64,000 nt of DNA from an uncultured Collinsella sp. (GCA_934650095.1 CAKUFT010000001.1:1-64000), one strand, 5' to 3'. Shown: positions 1 through 8,567, counted from the first letter of the stretch. The notes: generated from the letters alone by a model not told the origin. Numbers and translations: made by a program.

Positions 1-41
1 GTTATTTGCTCATCGGCAGCCGGAGCAAACGGAAGGCGCGA

Positions 42-1208
42 TTAGGCAGCCGGGCAGATCTTCTTGAAGAGCTCGATAACGTCGTCGAGCGTCGCCTCGC
101 GCGGGTTACCCGGGAAGCAGGCGTCAGCCATAGCGTCCTTGGCCAGGACCTCGATCTCGTCGGCCTTCATGGCCTCGCAGACGTGCGGGATGTTCACGTC
201 GGCAGAGAGCTGCTTGACGGCGGCGATGGCGGCGTCGGCAGCCTCGTCGGTGCTCATGCCCGTGGTGTCAACGCCCATGGCAACGGCGACCTTGGCCAGG
301 CGCTCGGCGCAAACCGGCTTGTTGAACTCCATAGCGATCGGCAGCAGCATGGCGCAAGCGACGCCGTGCGGGGTGTCGTAGTGAGCAGACAGGGTGTGAG
401 CCATGGCGTGGTCGATGCCCAGGCCAACGTTGGAGAAGCCCATGCCGGCGACATACTGACCAAGAGCCATGCCCTCGCGGCCGGAGCCGGGCTGACCGGA
501 CTTGGCCTCGGCGACAGAGTCGCGCAGGTTCTCGCTGATCAGCTTAATGGCCTCAAAGTGGAACATGTCGGAGAGCTCCCAGGCGCCCTTGGTGGTGTAG
601 CCCTCGATGGCGTGGGTCAGAGCGTCCATGCCAGTGGAAGCGGTAAGGCCGGCGGGCATGGAGGCCATCATGTCGGGATCGACGACGGCGACCTCGGGGG
701 CGTCGTTGGTGTCGACGCACACGAACTTGCGGACCTTCTCGGGGTCGGTGATGACGTAGTTGATGGTCACCTCGGCGGCGGTACCGGCGGTCGTCGGCAC
801 GGCGATGGTGAACACGGCGTGGTTCTTGGTGGGAGCAACGCCCTCGAGGCTGCGGACATCGGCAAACTCGGGGTTGTTGATGATGATGCCGATGGCCTTA
901 GCGGTGTCCATGGAGGAGCCGCCACCGATGGTCACGATAGCGTCAGCCTCGGCGGCCTTGAAGGCCTCGACGCCGTCCTTGACGTTCTGGATGGTGGGGT
1001 TGGGCTTGATCTCGGAGTAGAGGCTCCAAGCGATGCCGGCGGCGTCGAGCTCGTCGGTCACCTTAGCGGTAACGCCAAACTTGACCAGATCGGGGTCGGA
1101 GCAGACGAAGATCTTCTTGTAGCCGCGACGCTGGAGCTCGCCGGGGATCTCCTTGATGGCGCCGGAACCATGATAAGAGATGGTATTGAGAACGAAACGA
1201 TTAGCCAT
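42..1208 (-). CDS. fucO: Lactaldehyde reductase / 1,2-propanediol oxidoreductase, iron-dependent
   Basis: Group III iron-dependent alcohol dehydrogenase of 388 residues. It interconverts lactaldehyde and 1,2-propanediol with NAD(H) in anaerobic fucose or rhamnose breakdown. The sequence follows E. coli FucO almost end to end: an MANRF start, the dinucleotide motif GGGSSMD, the stretch AIGIIINNPEFADVRSLEG, then DALTHAIEGY and a segment with HAMAHTLSAHYDTPHG, which hold the metal-binding Asp and His residues. The ATG at 1208 was chosen because it matches the family N-terminus; an open frame extends 14 codons further but is not family-like. No fucose pathway neighbours are visible because the gene sits at the window edge. 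Two LacI-type operator-like sites lie upstream. The family is certain; the exact aldehyde substrate is inferred. Confidence 0.93.
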   Translation of the reverse strand: MANRFVLNTISYHGSGAIKEIPGELQRRGYKKIFVCSDPDLVKFGVTAKVTDELDAAGIAWSLYSEIKPNPTIQNVKDGVEAFKAAEADAIVTIGGGSSMDTAKAIGIIINNPEFADVRSLEGVAPTKNHAVFTIAVPTTAGTAAEVTINYVITDPEKVRKFVCVDTNDAPEVAVVDPDMMASMPAGLTASTGMDALTHAIEGYTTKGAWELSDMFHFEAIKLISENLRDSVAEAKSGQPGSGREGMALGQYVAGMGFSNVGLGIDHAMAHTLSAHYDTPHGVACAMLLPIAMEFNKPVCAERLAKVAVAMGVDTTGMSTDEAADAAIAAVKQLSADVNIPHVCEAMKADEIEVLAKDAMADACFPGNPREATLDDVIELFKKICPAA

Positions 1209-1266
1209 TGATAGCCTCCCATCGTGTGCGGGGCACCCATTACGCCCCACGCTATGAGTCCCATCC

Positions 1267-1323
1267 TAACGCTTTTGAAACAAAAAACACGTGAGAACGT
1301 CAAAATTGTTAAAGCGTTTCAAC
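1267..1323 (-). promoter_or_regulatory. fucO promoter with two LacI/GalR-type operator-like sites
   Basis: On the minus strand a -35 TTGACG (1298-1303) and a weak -10 TTTCAA (1275-1280) are 17 bases apart. Two inverted copies of an AAAGCGTT core lie at 1267-1281, overlapping the -10, and at 1308-1323, just upstream of the -35. These resemble LacI-family or cre operators. This suggests repression or catabolite control of fucO. No regulator is in view. Confidence 0.45.
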
Positions 1324-1440
1324 ATAATAACGGAGCCCTCGTCCTTTCCTCCCGGCAGCAGTGCAGCGACTAGTTGATAGGGCAATCGCCCAAAGAATAC
1401 GACCCGCTCAGTCTATAAATTGTTTCTATTTTAGCAATAT

Positions 1441-1836
1441 ATGTTTGACAATATGTTTATACAAGGGCTACCATCTAGCCAACATCTTAGTTCGCTAAAT
1501 GACATTAGTGAAATGAAAGAGGCGGTAGAGATGATAGTTCTACCCACAAAGGCCCTCTTACCCACAAAGGCCTTCTTGTGCCACTACATCTATGGCACCA
1601 ATCGAAACGAGATGCTTGCAGTAAACAAAGATCTCTTCAATTACATCTCAGAAGTCCAAGCAGACAAAGTTTGCCCTGCCTCCTATAAATCAGACCATGA
1701 ATTCCAGTTGCTGCAGTCACGTAGCTACTGCCGCGATTCGCCATTGCAGACCATCGTTTATCCATCAAATGACCTGGGTGGTGAAGAAGGTAATAGAACG
1801 GTCAGAAACAATAAAACAATGGGAGGCAAATCATGA
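1441..1836 (+). CDS. Hypothetical protein, first gene of a low-GC overlapping trio
   Basis: Open frame of up to 131 residues, clearly lower in GC than its neighbours. The start is uncertain: the ATG at 1441 has no ribosome site, while in-frame ATGs at 1513 and 1531 follow purine-rich sequence. It contains a short tandem peptide repeat LPTKALLPTKAF coded by a 13-base direct repeat (about 1541-1571). The next start codon overlaps its stop codon (ATGA at 1833-1836), which supports translation and coupling. I do not recognise a family. It may be the remnant of a larger gene. Confidence 0.4.
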   Translation: MFDNMFIQGLPSSQHLSSLNDISEMKEAVEMIVLPTKALLPTKAFLCHYIYGTNRNEMLAVNKDLFNYISEVQADKVCPASYKSDHEFQLLQSRSYCRDSPLQTIVYPSNDLGGEEGNRTVRNNKTMGGKS

Positions 1837-2012
1837 GAAGCATTCGACCATTCAATACGCATGCAGCAAATAGCATCATTCATTTTGTTAGAAATTGCCC
1901 ATGCGGCTATTGCAACTGTATGCATTGCGACGTGCTGCATAATTCTCCGCACGAAGCAGAAGTCGGTGCCAATTCGATCGAGGCGATGACGCGTGATGGC
2001 TACTGGTCCTAA
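1833..2012 (+). CDS. Small cysteine-rich peptide (59 residues)
   Basis: The ATG at 1833 overlaps the stop of the preceding gene as ATGA and is preceded by a strong ribosome site (GGGAGG at 1821-1826). The peptide begins MRSIRPFNTHAANS and has five cysteines clustered in the middle (CPCGYCNCMHC, residues 22-32), followed by His, Glu and Asp and a C-terminal GYWS. Its stop overlaps the next gene by 17 bases. The Cys/His cluster suggests metal binding; a modified-peptide precursor is a weaker alternative. No family is recognised. Confidence 0.5.
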   Translation: MRSIRPFNTHAANSIIHFVRNCPCGYCNCMHCDVLHNSPHEAEVGANSIEAMTRDGYWS

Positions 2013-2532
2013 ACCGAGCGAGACCTCTACAAACGAATATCAAATCTCAATTGAAGGTAATCCTTATCCGCATACCCTAGCTCTCATCAACCCAGCGGGA
2101 GACAACCTTAACATCAAAAAGCATGGGTTCACGGGGCCACTGGGGCAGTTATTGAGTCTTAAATACACCGTTTACGACGACACAAATGAAGAACTCTTTA
2201 CGGTTGTCGACGGCGGATTTAGCAACATGCCCAGGGTTGCACTCATAATCAAGCACAGGGAAGTTGCGGTGTTCGACTATGGCCTAAACAGACTTGAGAT
2301 GAAGTGCGTGACGAACATACCGAACTACACAATAAAAGGCAACTTCCTATTCGAAGATTACGATATATTCAGCCAACAGGAAGTGAGGCTATCTTCAGTT
2401 ATCGTTCTTCAATGTGATAAACAATCGAAATTTAACATACAGGTTTTGGATAAAAACAAATTAGCCGCCGCAATCGGAATACCGACAGCCATCGCCCTTC
2501 TCAGAGCTCGGATTGAAGAGCATCTCGAATAA
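1996..2532 (+). CDS. Hypothetical protein, possibly LURP-one-related/Tubby-like fold
   Basis: A 178-residue soluble protein (a GTG one codon upstream is also possible). Its start lies inside the end of the cysteine-rich peptide gene, so the two are probably translationally coupled. The alternating strands (SLKYTVYDDTNEELFTV, then IIKHREVAVFDYG, then YTIKGNFLFEDYDIF) and the C-terminal hydrophobic helix near AAAIGIPTAIALL recall LURP-one-related beta-barrel proteins. I base that on pattern only, and the match is weak. GC content is low compared with flanking genes, in line with horizontal acquisition of the trio at 1441-2532. Confidence 0.6.
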   Translation: MATGPKPSETSTNEYQISIEGNPYPHTLALINPAGDNLNIKKHGFTGPLGQLLSLKYTVYDDTNEELFTVVDGGFSNMPRVALIIKHREVAVFDYGLNRLEMKCVTNIPNYTIKGNFLFEDYDIFSQQEVRLSSVIVLQCDKQSKFNIQVLDKNKLAAAIGIPTAIALLRARIEEHLE

Positions 2533-2588
2533 ATCGCAAATCGCAGTCCGCAACATTATTCAGGAGCTAGAAGTTTTTCCGGCTCCTG

Positions 2589-2617
2589 TGTGCCAAAGGG
2601 ACAGTCCCTTTGGCACA
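2589..2617. terminator. Perfect 13-bp hairpin between convergent genes
   Basis: The arms TGTGCCAAAGGGA and TCCCTTTGGCACA pair perfectly around a 3-base loop. It lies between the stop of the 1996 gene and the stop of the DUF1275 gene on the other strand, so it can serve both as a terminator. It contains the GGGACAGTCCC core that recurs in other intergenic spaces of the window. Confidence 0.6.
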
Positions 2618-2625
2618 TCCTGCCG

Positions 2626-3342
2626 CTACTTTTGGCAGCCTTCCTTCCAGGCCTCTGCCGCGCACTTCCAACGGAAGCGCAAATCGCGCTCGCGGTCGAT
2701 AAACATGATGGCAAACGCGACAAACAGCAGCACGCTCGCTACCGCAATGGCGTGCAGCCCCATGCGCTCGATGCACCAGTTGCCCAGCACGGCGCCAAAC
2801 ACAAAGGTAAAGATCACGCCAAAGTACAGCAGGCCGTTTTCCAAAAAGCCGCGCTTGTGGGTAATGATGTAATCGTCCACGTTTTGCAGTGCGTTGCGCA
2901 GGTTGCCGATGCACATGGTCGTGGCAATGCCGTGTCCGTGAATCTTGCGGAAGCTCTCAACCTGCATGCCGCAGGCAAACGAGGTGAGGCAGTTGGCGAG
3001 CAGATTGTAACCGCCACCGGGGATAAAGCTCACGCCCAGCAAGATGACCGCCTCGAAGAATACCGTCACCTGGCGCCAGTGAATCACGCTGCCAAACCGC
3101 TCGTGCACCAGGTCGGCAAGCATGATACCCACGGCAAACGACACCACGGGGAAGAAGTAGCGACCCGCGAGCGCCCAGTTACCCTCCGAGATGCTCACGC
3201 CCACGAGCAGGATGTTGCCCGTCTGCGCGTTGGCAAAAACATGATCGCGGCCCACGTACGAATACACATCCATAAAGCCACCGGCGAGCGCCAAGATGAT
3301 GCCCAGCTCGATGGACTCCGATATCTGCTTGGCACGCTGCAT
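2626..3342 (-). CDS. DUF1275 (YoaK-type) integral membrane protein
   Basis: A 238-residue membrane protein with about six hydrophobic helices. Family features are visible near the N-terminus: ALAGGFMDVYSYVGRDHVFANAQTGN, where GGxxDxxSY and xFANxQTGN are typical of the YoaK/DUF1275 family. The C-terminus ends in a charged cytoplasmic tail. The start at 3342 was chosen for the AGGAGG ribosome site about ten bases upstream; the longer open frame has no such site. Function of the family is unknown; transport has been proposed. It appears to be a single-gene unit converging on the LURP-like gene. Confidence 0.88.
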   Translation of the reverse strand: MQRAKQISESIELGIILALAGGFMDVYSYVGRDHVFANAQTGNILLVGVSISEGNWALAGRYFFPVVSFAVGIMLADLVHERFGSVIHWRQVTVFFEAVILLGVSFIPGGGYNLLANCLTSFACGMQVESFRKIHGHGIATTMCIGNLRNALQNVDDYIITHKRGFLENGLLYFGVIFTFVFGAVLGNWCIERMGLHAIAVASVLLFVAFAIMFIDRERDLRFRWKCAAEAWKEGCQK

Positions 3343-3564
3343 CGTCGTGCGTCCTCCTTGTTGACGACCCTCTCGTGCGTTGGCGGAAACATAGCCGCCG
3401 TTCATACTGTAACCCATTGACAATATGGCATGCGCGCGAGACGAACGTTTCAGCGCAGGGATACACAGTCTGGAAACAAACGCGCTCAAAGCGCCGCGGG
3501 CCCGTCACAGGTCGACGCAATCCGCCACACTACCCGCCGCGCAATCCCCGCCTCATGTACTCCA

Positions 3565-3604
3565 CCAGTCTTTTTAGCCCCGTCCCAAAAAGACTGGTTA
3601 CAAT
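3565..3604 (+). promoter_or_regulatory. Inverted repeat and -10 element upstream of the ygiQ-type gene
   Basis: Perfect 11-bp arms CCAGTCTTTTT (3565-3575) and AAAAAGACTGG (3587-3597) directly precede a TACAAT hexamer (3599-3604). The hairpin overlaps the expected -35 position, so it could be an operator or the end of an upstream terminator. The rest of the 290-base space between the divergent genes shows nothing else. Confidence 0.4.
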
Positions 3605-3635
3605 TACGTGCAGCACACAGACACCGGGAGGGATC

Positions 3636-5780
3636 GTGGCAAAAAAGCCTCAGCACGCTCAGAACAACCAGCGCGGCCAACAGGGCAAGCAAGGCCAGCA
3701 ACAAAAGCAGGACGGCAAAACCAAGGCCGCGCGCGACGCCCACGCCATGCATTCCAAGGCCGCACCCGCCCGCCCCTGGCGCCCGGGCCGCGACAAATTC
3801 CTCCCCGTCAGCCGCGCCGACATGGACGCGCGCGGCTGGGACCAGTGCGACTTCGTCTACATCTGCGGCGACGCCTACGTGGATCATCCCAGCTTTGGCA
3901 TGGCTATCATCAGCCGCGTGCTCGATGCGCACGGCTACAAGGTGGGCATCATCTGCCAGCCCGACTGGACCGACCCCGCCAGCATCACCGTGCTCGGCGA
4001 GCCGCGCCTGGGCTTTCTCGTCAGTGCCGGCAACATGGACTCCATGGTCAACCACTATTCGGTGACCAAGCACCGCCGCCATACCGACGCCTATACTCCT
4101 GGCGGCGAGGAAGGCCACCGGCCCAACCGAGCCGTCACGGTCTATGGCAATCTCATCCGCCAGACGTTCAAAGACGCGCCCATCATCATCGGCGGCATCG
4201 AGGCGAGCCTGCGCCGCCTGGCCCACTACGACTACTGGCAGGACAAACTCAAGCGATCGGTGCTGCTCGATTCGGGTGCGGATATCCTCATCTACGGCAT
4301 GGGCGAGCACGCGATCGTCGAGATCGCCGACGCGCTCGACGCCGGTCTGCCCATCGACCAGATCACCTACATCAACGGCACCGTCTACCGCACCAGCTCG
4401 CTCGACGAGGTCTACGACTATGACCTGCTGCCCAGCTGGGACGACCTTGCGGCCGACAAGCTCAACTACGCACGCAGCTTTAACGTGCAGCAGCAAAACA
4501 TGGACCCCATTACCGGCCATCGCTTGGTGGAGCCCTACCCCAACAACGTCTACGTAGTGCAGAACCCGCCATCGGCAACGCTCACCACCGACGAGATGGA
4601 CGAGGTCGCCGAACTCCCCTACGCGCGCGACTGGCATCCCGACTACGACGCCGCGGGCGGCGTGCCAGCCTTTTCCGAGATCAAGTTTTCCATCAGCTCC
4701 AACCGCGGGTGCTTTGGCGAGTGCTCGTTTTGCGCGCTCACCTTCCACCAGGGCCGCGTGTTGCAGATGCGCAGCCACGACTCGATCATGCGCGAGGCCG
4801 AGCAGCTCACGCACGACCCGGAGTTTAAGGGTTACATCAACGACGTGGGCGGACCGACAGCAAACTTTAGCCGCCCGGCCTGCGACAAGCAGCTCAAGCA
4901 CGGCGTCTGCAAGAACAAGCGCTGCCTGTGGCCGAGCGTGTGCAAGAACATGGTGGTCGACGAGAGCGGCTACACGCAGTTGCTGCGCGACCTGCGCCAG
5001 CTGCCGGGCGTCAAGAAGGTCTTTGTGCGCAGCGGTATCCGCTTCGATTACACCATGGCCGATACCTCGGACGAGTTTTTGCGCGAGCTGCTGGAACACC
5101 ATGTCTCGGGCCAGCTGCGCGTGGCGCCCGAGCACGTAAGCGATGCGGTGCTCTCCGTCATGGGCAAGCCGAGCCGTGCCGTCTACGACGCATTCTGCCG
5201 AAAATTTGAGCGCCTGAACCGCGAGTACGGACTCAAACAGTACGTGGTGCCGTATCTGATCTCGAGCCATCCCGGCTCGACGATGAAGGAAGCCGTGGAC
5301 CTCGCCGAGGCCGTGCGCGACATGGGCTACATGCCCGAGCAGGTGCAGGACTTCTACCCCACCCCGTCCACCATGTCGACCTGCATGTATTACACCGGCG
5401 TGGATCCGCGTACCATGCAGCCGATCTACGTGGCGCGCGACCCGCACGAGAAGGCCATGCAGCGCGCGCTGATTCAGTATCGCAAGCCCGAGAACTACAA
5501 GCTTGTGCGCGAGGCGCTGGAGAAGGCCGGCCGTCGCGACCTGATCGGCTACACCAAGCATTGCCTGATTCGCCCCGTGCCGCCGCGCCCGGGCGAGACG
5601 TCTGCCAGCGGCGGACACGGCACCGGCAAGAAGGGCGGCAAGCCGCACGGTGGTGCCGCCGGCAAGGGGCCCAAGGGTAGCAAGGGCCATGGCGGTATGT
5701 CGCGCGCGCAGAACACTGCGGGGCGTAACCGTGCGGCCCAGGGTCGTCAGGGAGCCAACGGAGGCGGGCGCCGCAACTAG
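3636..5780 (+). CDS. YgiQ family radical SAM protein
   Basis: Radical SAM enzyme of 714 residues, close to the usual length of YgiQ proteins (UPF0313); the reaction is unknown. The [4Fe-4S] ligands are C359, C363 and C366 in NRGCFGECSFCALTFHQGR. The N-terminal cobalamin-like region (FLPVSRADMDARGWDQCD, residues 50-70) and the segment YTGVDPRTMQPIYV are typical. The last 80 residues are a Gly/Lys/Arg-rich disordered tail. The start is the GTG at 3636, preceded by GGGAGGG; the upstream in-frame extension does not look like protein. The stop codon overlaps that of the CPBP gene (CTAG), so the two genes converge. Confidence 0.92.
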   Translation: MAKKPQHAQNNQRGQQGKQGQQQKQDGKTKAARDAHAMHSKAAPARPWRPGRDKFLPVSRADMDARGWDQCDFVYICGDAYVDHPSFGMAIISRVLDAHGYKVGIICQPDWTDPASITVLGEPRLGFLVSAGNMDSMVNHYSVTKHRRHTDAYTPGGEEGHRPNRAVTVYGNLIRQTFKDAPIIIGGIEASLRRLAHYDYWQDKLKRSVLLDSGADILIYGMGEHAIVEIADALDAGLPIDQITYINGTVYRTSSLDEVYDYDLLPSWDDLAADKLNYARSFNVQQQNMDPITGHRLVEPYPNNVYVVQNPPSATLTTDEMDEVAELPYARDWHPDYDAAGGVPAFSEIKFSISSNRGCFGECSFCALTFHQGRVLQMRSHDSIMREAEQLTHDPEFKGYINDVGGPTANFSRPACDKQLKHGVCKNKRCLWPSVCKNMVVDESGYTQLLRDLRQLPGVKKVFVRSGIRFDYTMADTSDEFLRELLEHHVSGQLRVAPEHVSDAVLSVMGKPSRAVYDAFCRKFERLNREYGLKQYVVPYLISSHPGSTMKEAVDLAEAVRDMGYMPEQVQDFYPTPSTMSTCMYYTGVDPRTMQPIYVARDPHEKAMQRALIQYRKPENYKLVREALEKAGRRDLIGYTKHCLIRPVPPRPGETSASGGHGTGKKGGKPHGGAAGKGPKGSKGHGGMSRAQNTAGRNRAAQGRQGANGGGRRN

Positions 5781-6688
5781 GGCAGCGGTGCGATCGCTGC
5801 GTCCGTCCCACACGCGTGGCGCAGCGAGCGCATAGCCTCCACGAGGATGACGCCGGCGATGGCGACCGTGATGACCACGTCGAGCGGCGTATTCACAAAC
5901 CAGAGCAACGCCATGAGATACGACCCGGCGTTAAAGGCAAAGTGCAGCAGGATGGTGTAGCGGAGCTTTCCGGTCGTCACGAGCACCCAGCAAAAGATGA
6001 GACCGGCGGCGCCCGCGTAGCAGCCCTGCACCCAGTTCATGTGCATAAAACCAAAGACCGCCGCCTGCAGCACGATTGCCGCGGCGATACCCCAGGTGCT
6101 CGGGGCCGCCCAGGGCACCATGGCTCCGTCCTGCGCTTGCACGCGGCGCCGACGCTTCCAGAGCGGACGGCACTGCGGGTTAAACGCTCGGAGCGAAAAC
6201 TCAAAAATGATGCCGCGCACTAGCAGCTCTTCGCAAAATGGGGCGCCGAGCACCGTGGTCAGCACGGCTAGATAGCTGGTATCGCCCATGCCCGTTTCCT
6301 CGACGAGCTCGCTGTAATCGGCCGCGGCCTCGGGCAGCAGCGACAACACGGCGTCGGTCACGTAGCCAACGACCACCTGCAAGGCCAGACCGATCACGAT
6401 AACGCAGGCAATGCGCCTCCACGCGCCGCGCGTTCCCCCACCGAGCGGGCGCTCGCTTTGCCAGCGAGCCATAAACGAGCGCGGCCATAAATAACGCCAC
6501 CACAGCAGCGCCATCAAAAACGACGCCGTCTGGGCGGCAGCTTGAAACCATTGAATATCGAGGTTGCCGATCGGAAAACCCGTCAGTGCCGACACGATGT
6601 CCAGCACCGAGAACAAAACCACGCTCAGGGCAATATCGGCAGCGACGACACCAAAACAGGCAAGTGCCCAAACCATCGCATTGAGCAT
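5777..6688 (-). CDS. CPBP family intramembrane metalloprotease (Abi/CAAX-type)
   Basis: A 303-residue polytopic membrane protein with about eight hydrophobic helices. The catalytic glutamates are in CEELLVRG near residues 151-157 (the EExxxR motif); a conserved His lies in FMHMNWVQG and an Asn/His-type motif in LHFAFNAGS. Family members cleave prenylated or membrane-bound peptides, or confer immunity to bacteriocins; the substrate here is unknown. The ATG at 6688 follows GGGAGGAGGG at ideal spacing. It is transcribed behind the RelB-like gene, with a strong hairpin between them. Confidence 0.88.
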   Translation of the reverse strand: MLNAMVWALACFGVVAADIALSVVLFSVLDIVSALTGFPIGNLDIQWFQAAAQTASFLMALLWWRYLWPRSFMARWQSERPLGGGTRGAWRRIACVIVIGLALQVVVGYVTDAVLSLLPEAAADYSELVEETGMGDTSYLAVLTTVLGAPFCEELLVRGIIFEFSLRAFNPQCRPLWKRRRRVQAQDGAMVPWAAPSTWGIAAAIVLQAAVFGFMHMNWVQGCYAGAAGLIFCWVLVTTGKLRYTILLHFAFNAGSYLMALLWFVNTPLDVVITVAIAGVILVEAMRSLRHACGTDAAIAPLP

Positions 6689-6717
6689 GCCACCCTCCTC
6701 CCGGCAGGTAGTCATTT

Positions 6718-6755
6718 AAGAACGTCCCCAACGGCTAGTCATTGGGGACGTTCTT
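6718..6755 (-). terminator. Perfect 14-bp hairpin downstream of the RelB-like gene
   Basis: The arms AAGAACGTCCCCAA (6718-6731) and TTGGGGACGTTCTT (6742-6755) pair perfectly with a 10-base loop. It overlaps the stop codon of the RelB-like gene and lies before the CPBP start. A further imperfect GGGGACAGTCTTTG copy lies at 6771-6784 inside the gene end. It probably terminates or attenuates transcription. Confidence 0.6.
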
Positions 6756-6960
6756 TAACGACTAGTTGTTGGGGACAGTCTTTGCCAAAGGCCCCGCTGG
6801 GCGAGATGTCGAACGGGAAGGTGCCGCAGCGATTGAACGCGGCGATGAACATGCGGATGGCATTGGACGGCGTGGTGCCCACGAGCTGGGTTGCCGCCGC
6901 GAAGGCCGCCTTTTCCTCGGGCAAGACCTTCGCGACTACAGGGGTCATGTGTTCTGCCAT
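6739..6960 (-). CDS. RelB/DinJ-like antitoxin, apparently orphan
   Basis: A 73-residue protein with the ribbon-helix-helix layout of RelB/DinJ antitoxins: a short first strand (PVVAKVLPEEK), then QLVGTTPSNAIRMFIAAF and FPFDISPSG, which match the family core TPSxAIRxF...PFD. The ATG at 6960 is preceded by AAGGAAG. Such proteins bind DNA and neutralise a RelE-type ribonuclease. No toxin gene follows; the next gene is the CPBP protease. The C-terminal residues are coded by the GGGGAC repeat elements, so the original C-terminus may have been replaced by repeat insertion. Confidence 0.72.
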   Translation of the reverse strand: MAEHMTPVVAKVLPEEKAAFAAATQLVGTTPSNAIRMFIAAFNRCGTFPFDISPSGAFGKDCPQQLVVKERPQ

Positions 6961-7074
6961 GGCGCTTCCTTTTTGAAACGACGGTGGTGCGGATAGATGC
7001 GGGCCATGCGGCTGGGCAACGGGCTGTGAAGGCAACCCGATTGGCCCGCATCCGGAGTTTGTTTATGCGGCGTT

Positions 7075-7103
7075 GGTATTACTTGGTATTCCTAAGTATT
7101 ACC
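7075..7103 (-). promoter_or_regulatory. Repeated GTATTAC operator-like site upstream of the antitoxin gene
   Basis: Three phased copies of a GTATTMC-type heptamer occur at about 10-base spacing, giving a near-palindrome from GGTATTACTT to AAGTATTACC. It lies about 115 bases before the antitoxin start in a locally AT-rich stretch. Ribbon-helix-helix antitoxins often bind such sites to repress themselves. Weak evidence. Confidence 0.3.
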
Positions 7104-7187
7104 CCGCAGATAGAATAGCACATCCACCCACATGGAAGCAGATGAAAACAAATCATTTTGTTGTTGAATTTGGACTTGAACGAGCCT

Positions 7188-8564
7188 CTACAGCGTGATG
7201 ACATCCGAGACATTAAGGGCTTGAGCGTCGGTAGCATCGTGCGTGGCGAGTAGGAGCGCACGACCGTCAAGCAGGTCGAGTACGACCTCGGCAGCTACAT
7301 CGCGCGCAGCGGCGTCCAGGCCGGTAAAGGGCTCGTCCAGAATGACCGCGCCGCCGGGGGACAGCAGGGCTCGGGCGATCTCAACACGGCGGCGCTGCCC
7401 ACCCGAAAGCTCGGCCACGCAAGCATGCACATCGACACCGGGCACCAGCAGGCGCAGCAACGCCGCGGCGCTCGAAACGTCCACGCGCGCATCGGCGCAC
7501 ACCAGCACGTTATCCAACGCCGAGGCATCCTCGACCAAGCGCGCATCCTGAAACACCATCGAACACGGCGCGCACTCCCCTGCCGCAAGGGCAAGGAGCG
7601 TCGACTTACCCACACCCGAGGCGCCCATCACACAGATGCGCCCGCCCGCGGGTACGTTGAGCACCAGACCGTCCAGCGCCGGCGCCCACGGCGCGCGATC
7701 GCCCACGGCAAGCGCAAGGTCCGCCGCAACGCCACCGCCAGTAGCACCCGCACGTCGGCGAGCACCATGCCCATGCGTCCGCACGGCCGCCCGCCACGCC
7801 ACGGGCCCCGAAACCTGCAGCAGCCACACCAGCGCGCGCTCACACGCCCACGAAGCGGCAACGACCAGCACGGTCCACGCCAGCAGGTCAGCCGTCTCAA
7901 TCAAAAGTTTTGCCTGATAGATGCGCTCGCCCACGGTACCCACCGCCATGCCGATAAGCTCGGCCGCCACGCCAGCCTTCCAGCCCATGCCAATCACGGC
8001 CCGGGCGCACGAAAGCACAAACGGCAGCACCTCGCGCCAGGTATGGGCGCAAAACAGGCGCCAGCCTCGCACGCCATGCATGCGGAGCATCTGCTCCAGC
8101 GGCCTATCGACCTGTGCCAGCCCCTCGGCCAGCGAAAAATACACGCCCGGCAGCGCCATCAAAAACACCGCAGCGATGCTCACGCGCGCCGACCCCAGCC
8201 AAATGAGCAGCAGGACCACCACGCAGGCAACCGGCGTCGCCTTCACAAACGACAGCGCCGGCGCCACCAAGCGCGCAAAAGCCCGCGAGCGCGACGAAAC
8301 CCCGGCGAGCGCGCCACCGCATACCGCGGCAAGCGCCAACCCGCCCAGAATCCGCGCGCCCGAGCCCGCCAAAATCGCCCAGGTGCCGCCATCGCACACC
8401 AGGCGCAGCAACGCCACCACAACGGCGCCCGGCCCCGGCAAGATCAACGGCTGCGCCACCAGCGCCGCCACCAGCATCCACGCGGCAAGCCAAAAGGCGG
8501 CGACGGCACCTGCTGCCGCCACCGCCTTCATACGCTCTGTCATTTGTCGAGCAAACGCACACAC
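7188..8564 (-). CDS. ABC transporter with permease and ATPase fused in one chain
   Basis: A 458-residue protein. Residues 10-250 form a binding-protein-dependent permease with about six helices of the NitT/TauT (SsuC-like) type. Residues 290-458 form an ATP-binding domain with Walker A GASGVGKST, signature LSGGQRRR, Walker B AVILDEP and a switch His in LATHDATD. The ATPase half is short; the segment between Walker A and the Q-loop is compressed. The GTG start at 8564 has GGAG eight bases upstream and lies 3 bases after the stop of the substrate-binding protein gene, so the two form an importer. The substrate is unknown. These domains are normally separate proteins, so the fusion is notable. 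Confidence 0.87.
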   Translation of the reverse strand: MCAFARQMTERMKAVAAAGAVAAFWLAAWMLVAALVAQPLILPGPGAVVVALLRLVCDGGTWAILAGSGARILGGLALAAVCGGALAGVSSRSRAFARLVAPALSFVKATPVACVVVLLLIWLGSARVSIAAVFLMALPGVYFSLAEGLAQVDRPLEQMLRMHGVRGWRLFCAHTWREVLPFVLSCARAVIGMGWKAGVAAELIGMAVGTVGERIYQAKLLIETADLLAWTVLVVAASWACERALVWLLQVSGPVAWRAAVRTHGHGARRRAGATGGGVAADLALAVGDRAPWAPALDGLVLNVPAGGRICVMGASGVGKSTLLALAAGECAPCSMVFQDARLVEDASALDNVLVCADARVDVSSAAALLRLLVPGVDVHACVAELSGGQRRRVEIARALLSPGGAVILDEPFTGLDAAARDVAAEVVLDLLDGRALLLATHDATDAQALNVSDVITL

Positions 8565-8567
8565 GGG

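Noticed and set aside
3486..5813. A 775-codon open frame antisense to the YgiQ-type gene
   Set aside because: It is a by-product of high GC and codon bias. Its composition is Val/Ala/His/Arg-rich without domains, and it lacks a ribosome site. Similar long antisense frames over 9662-11269, 11479-13332, 13499-16408 and 19662-22001 were rejected for the same reason.
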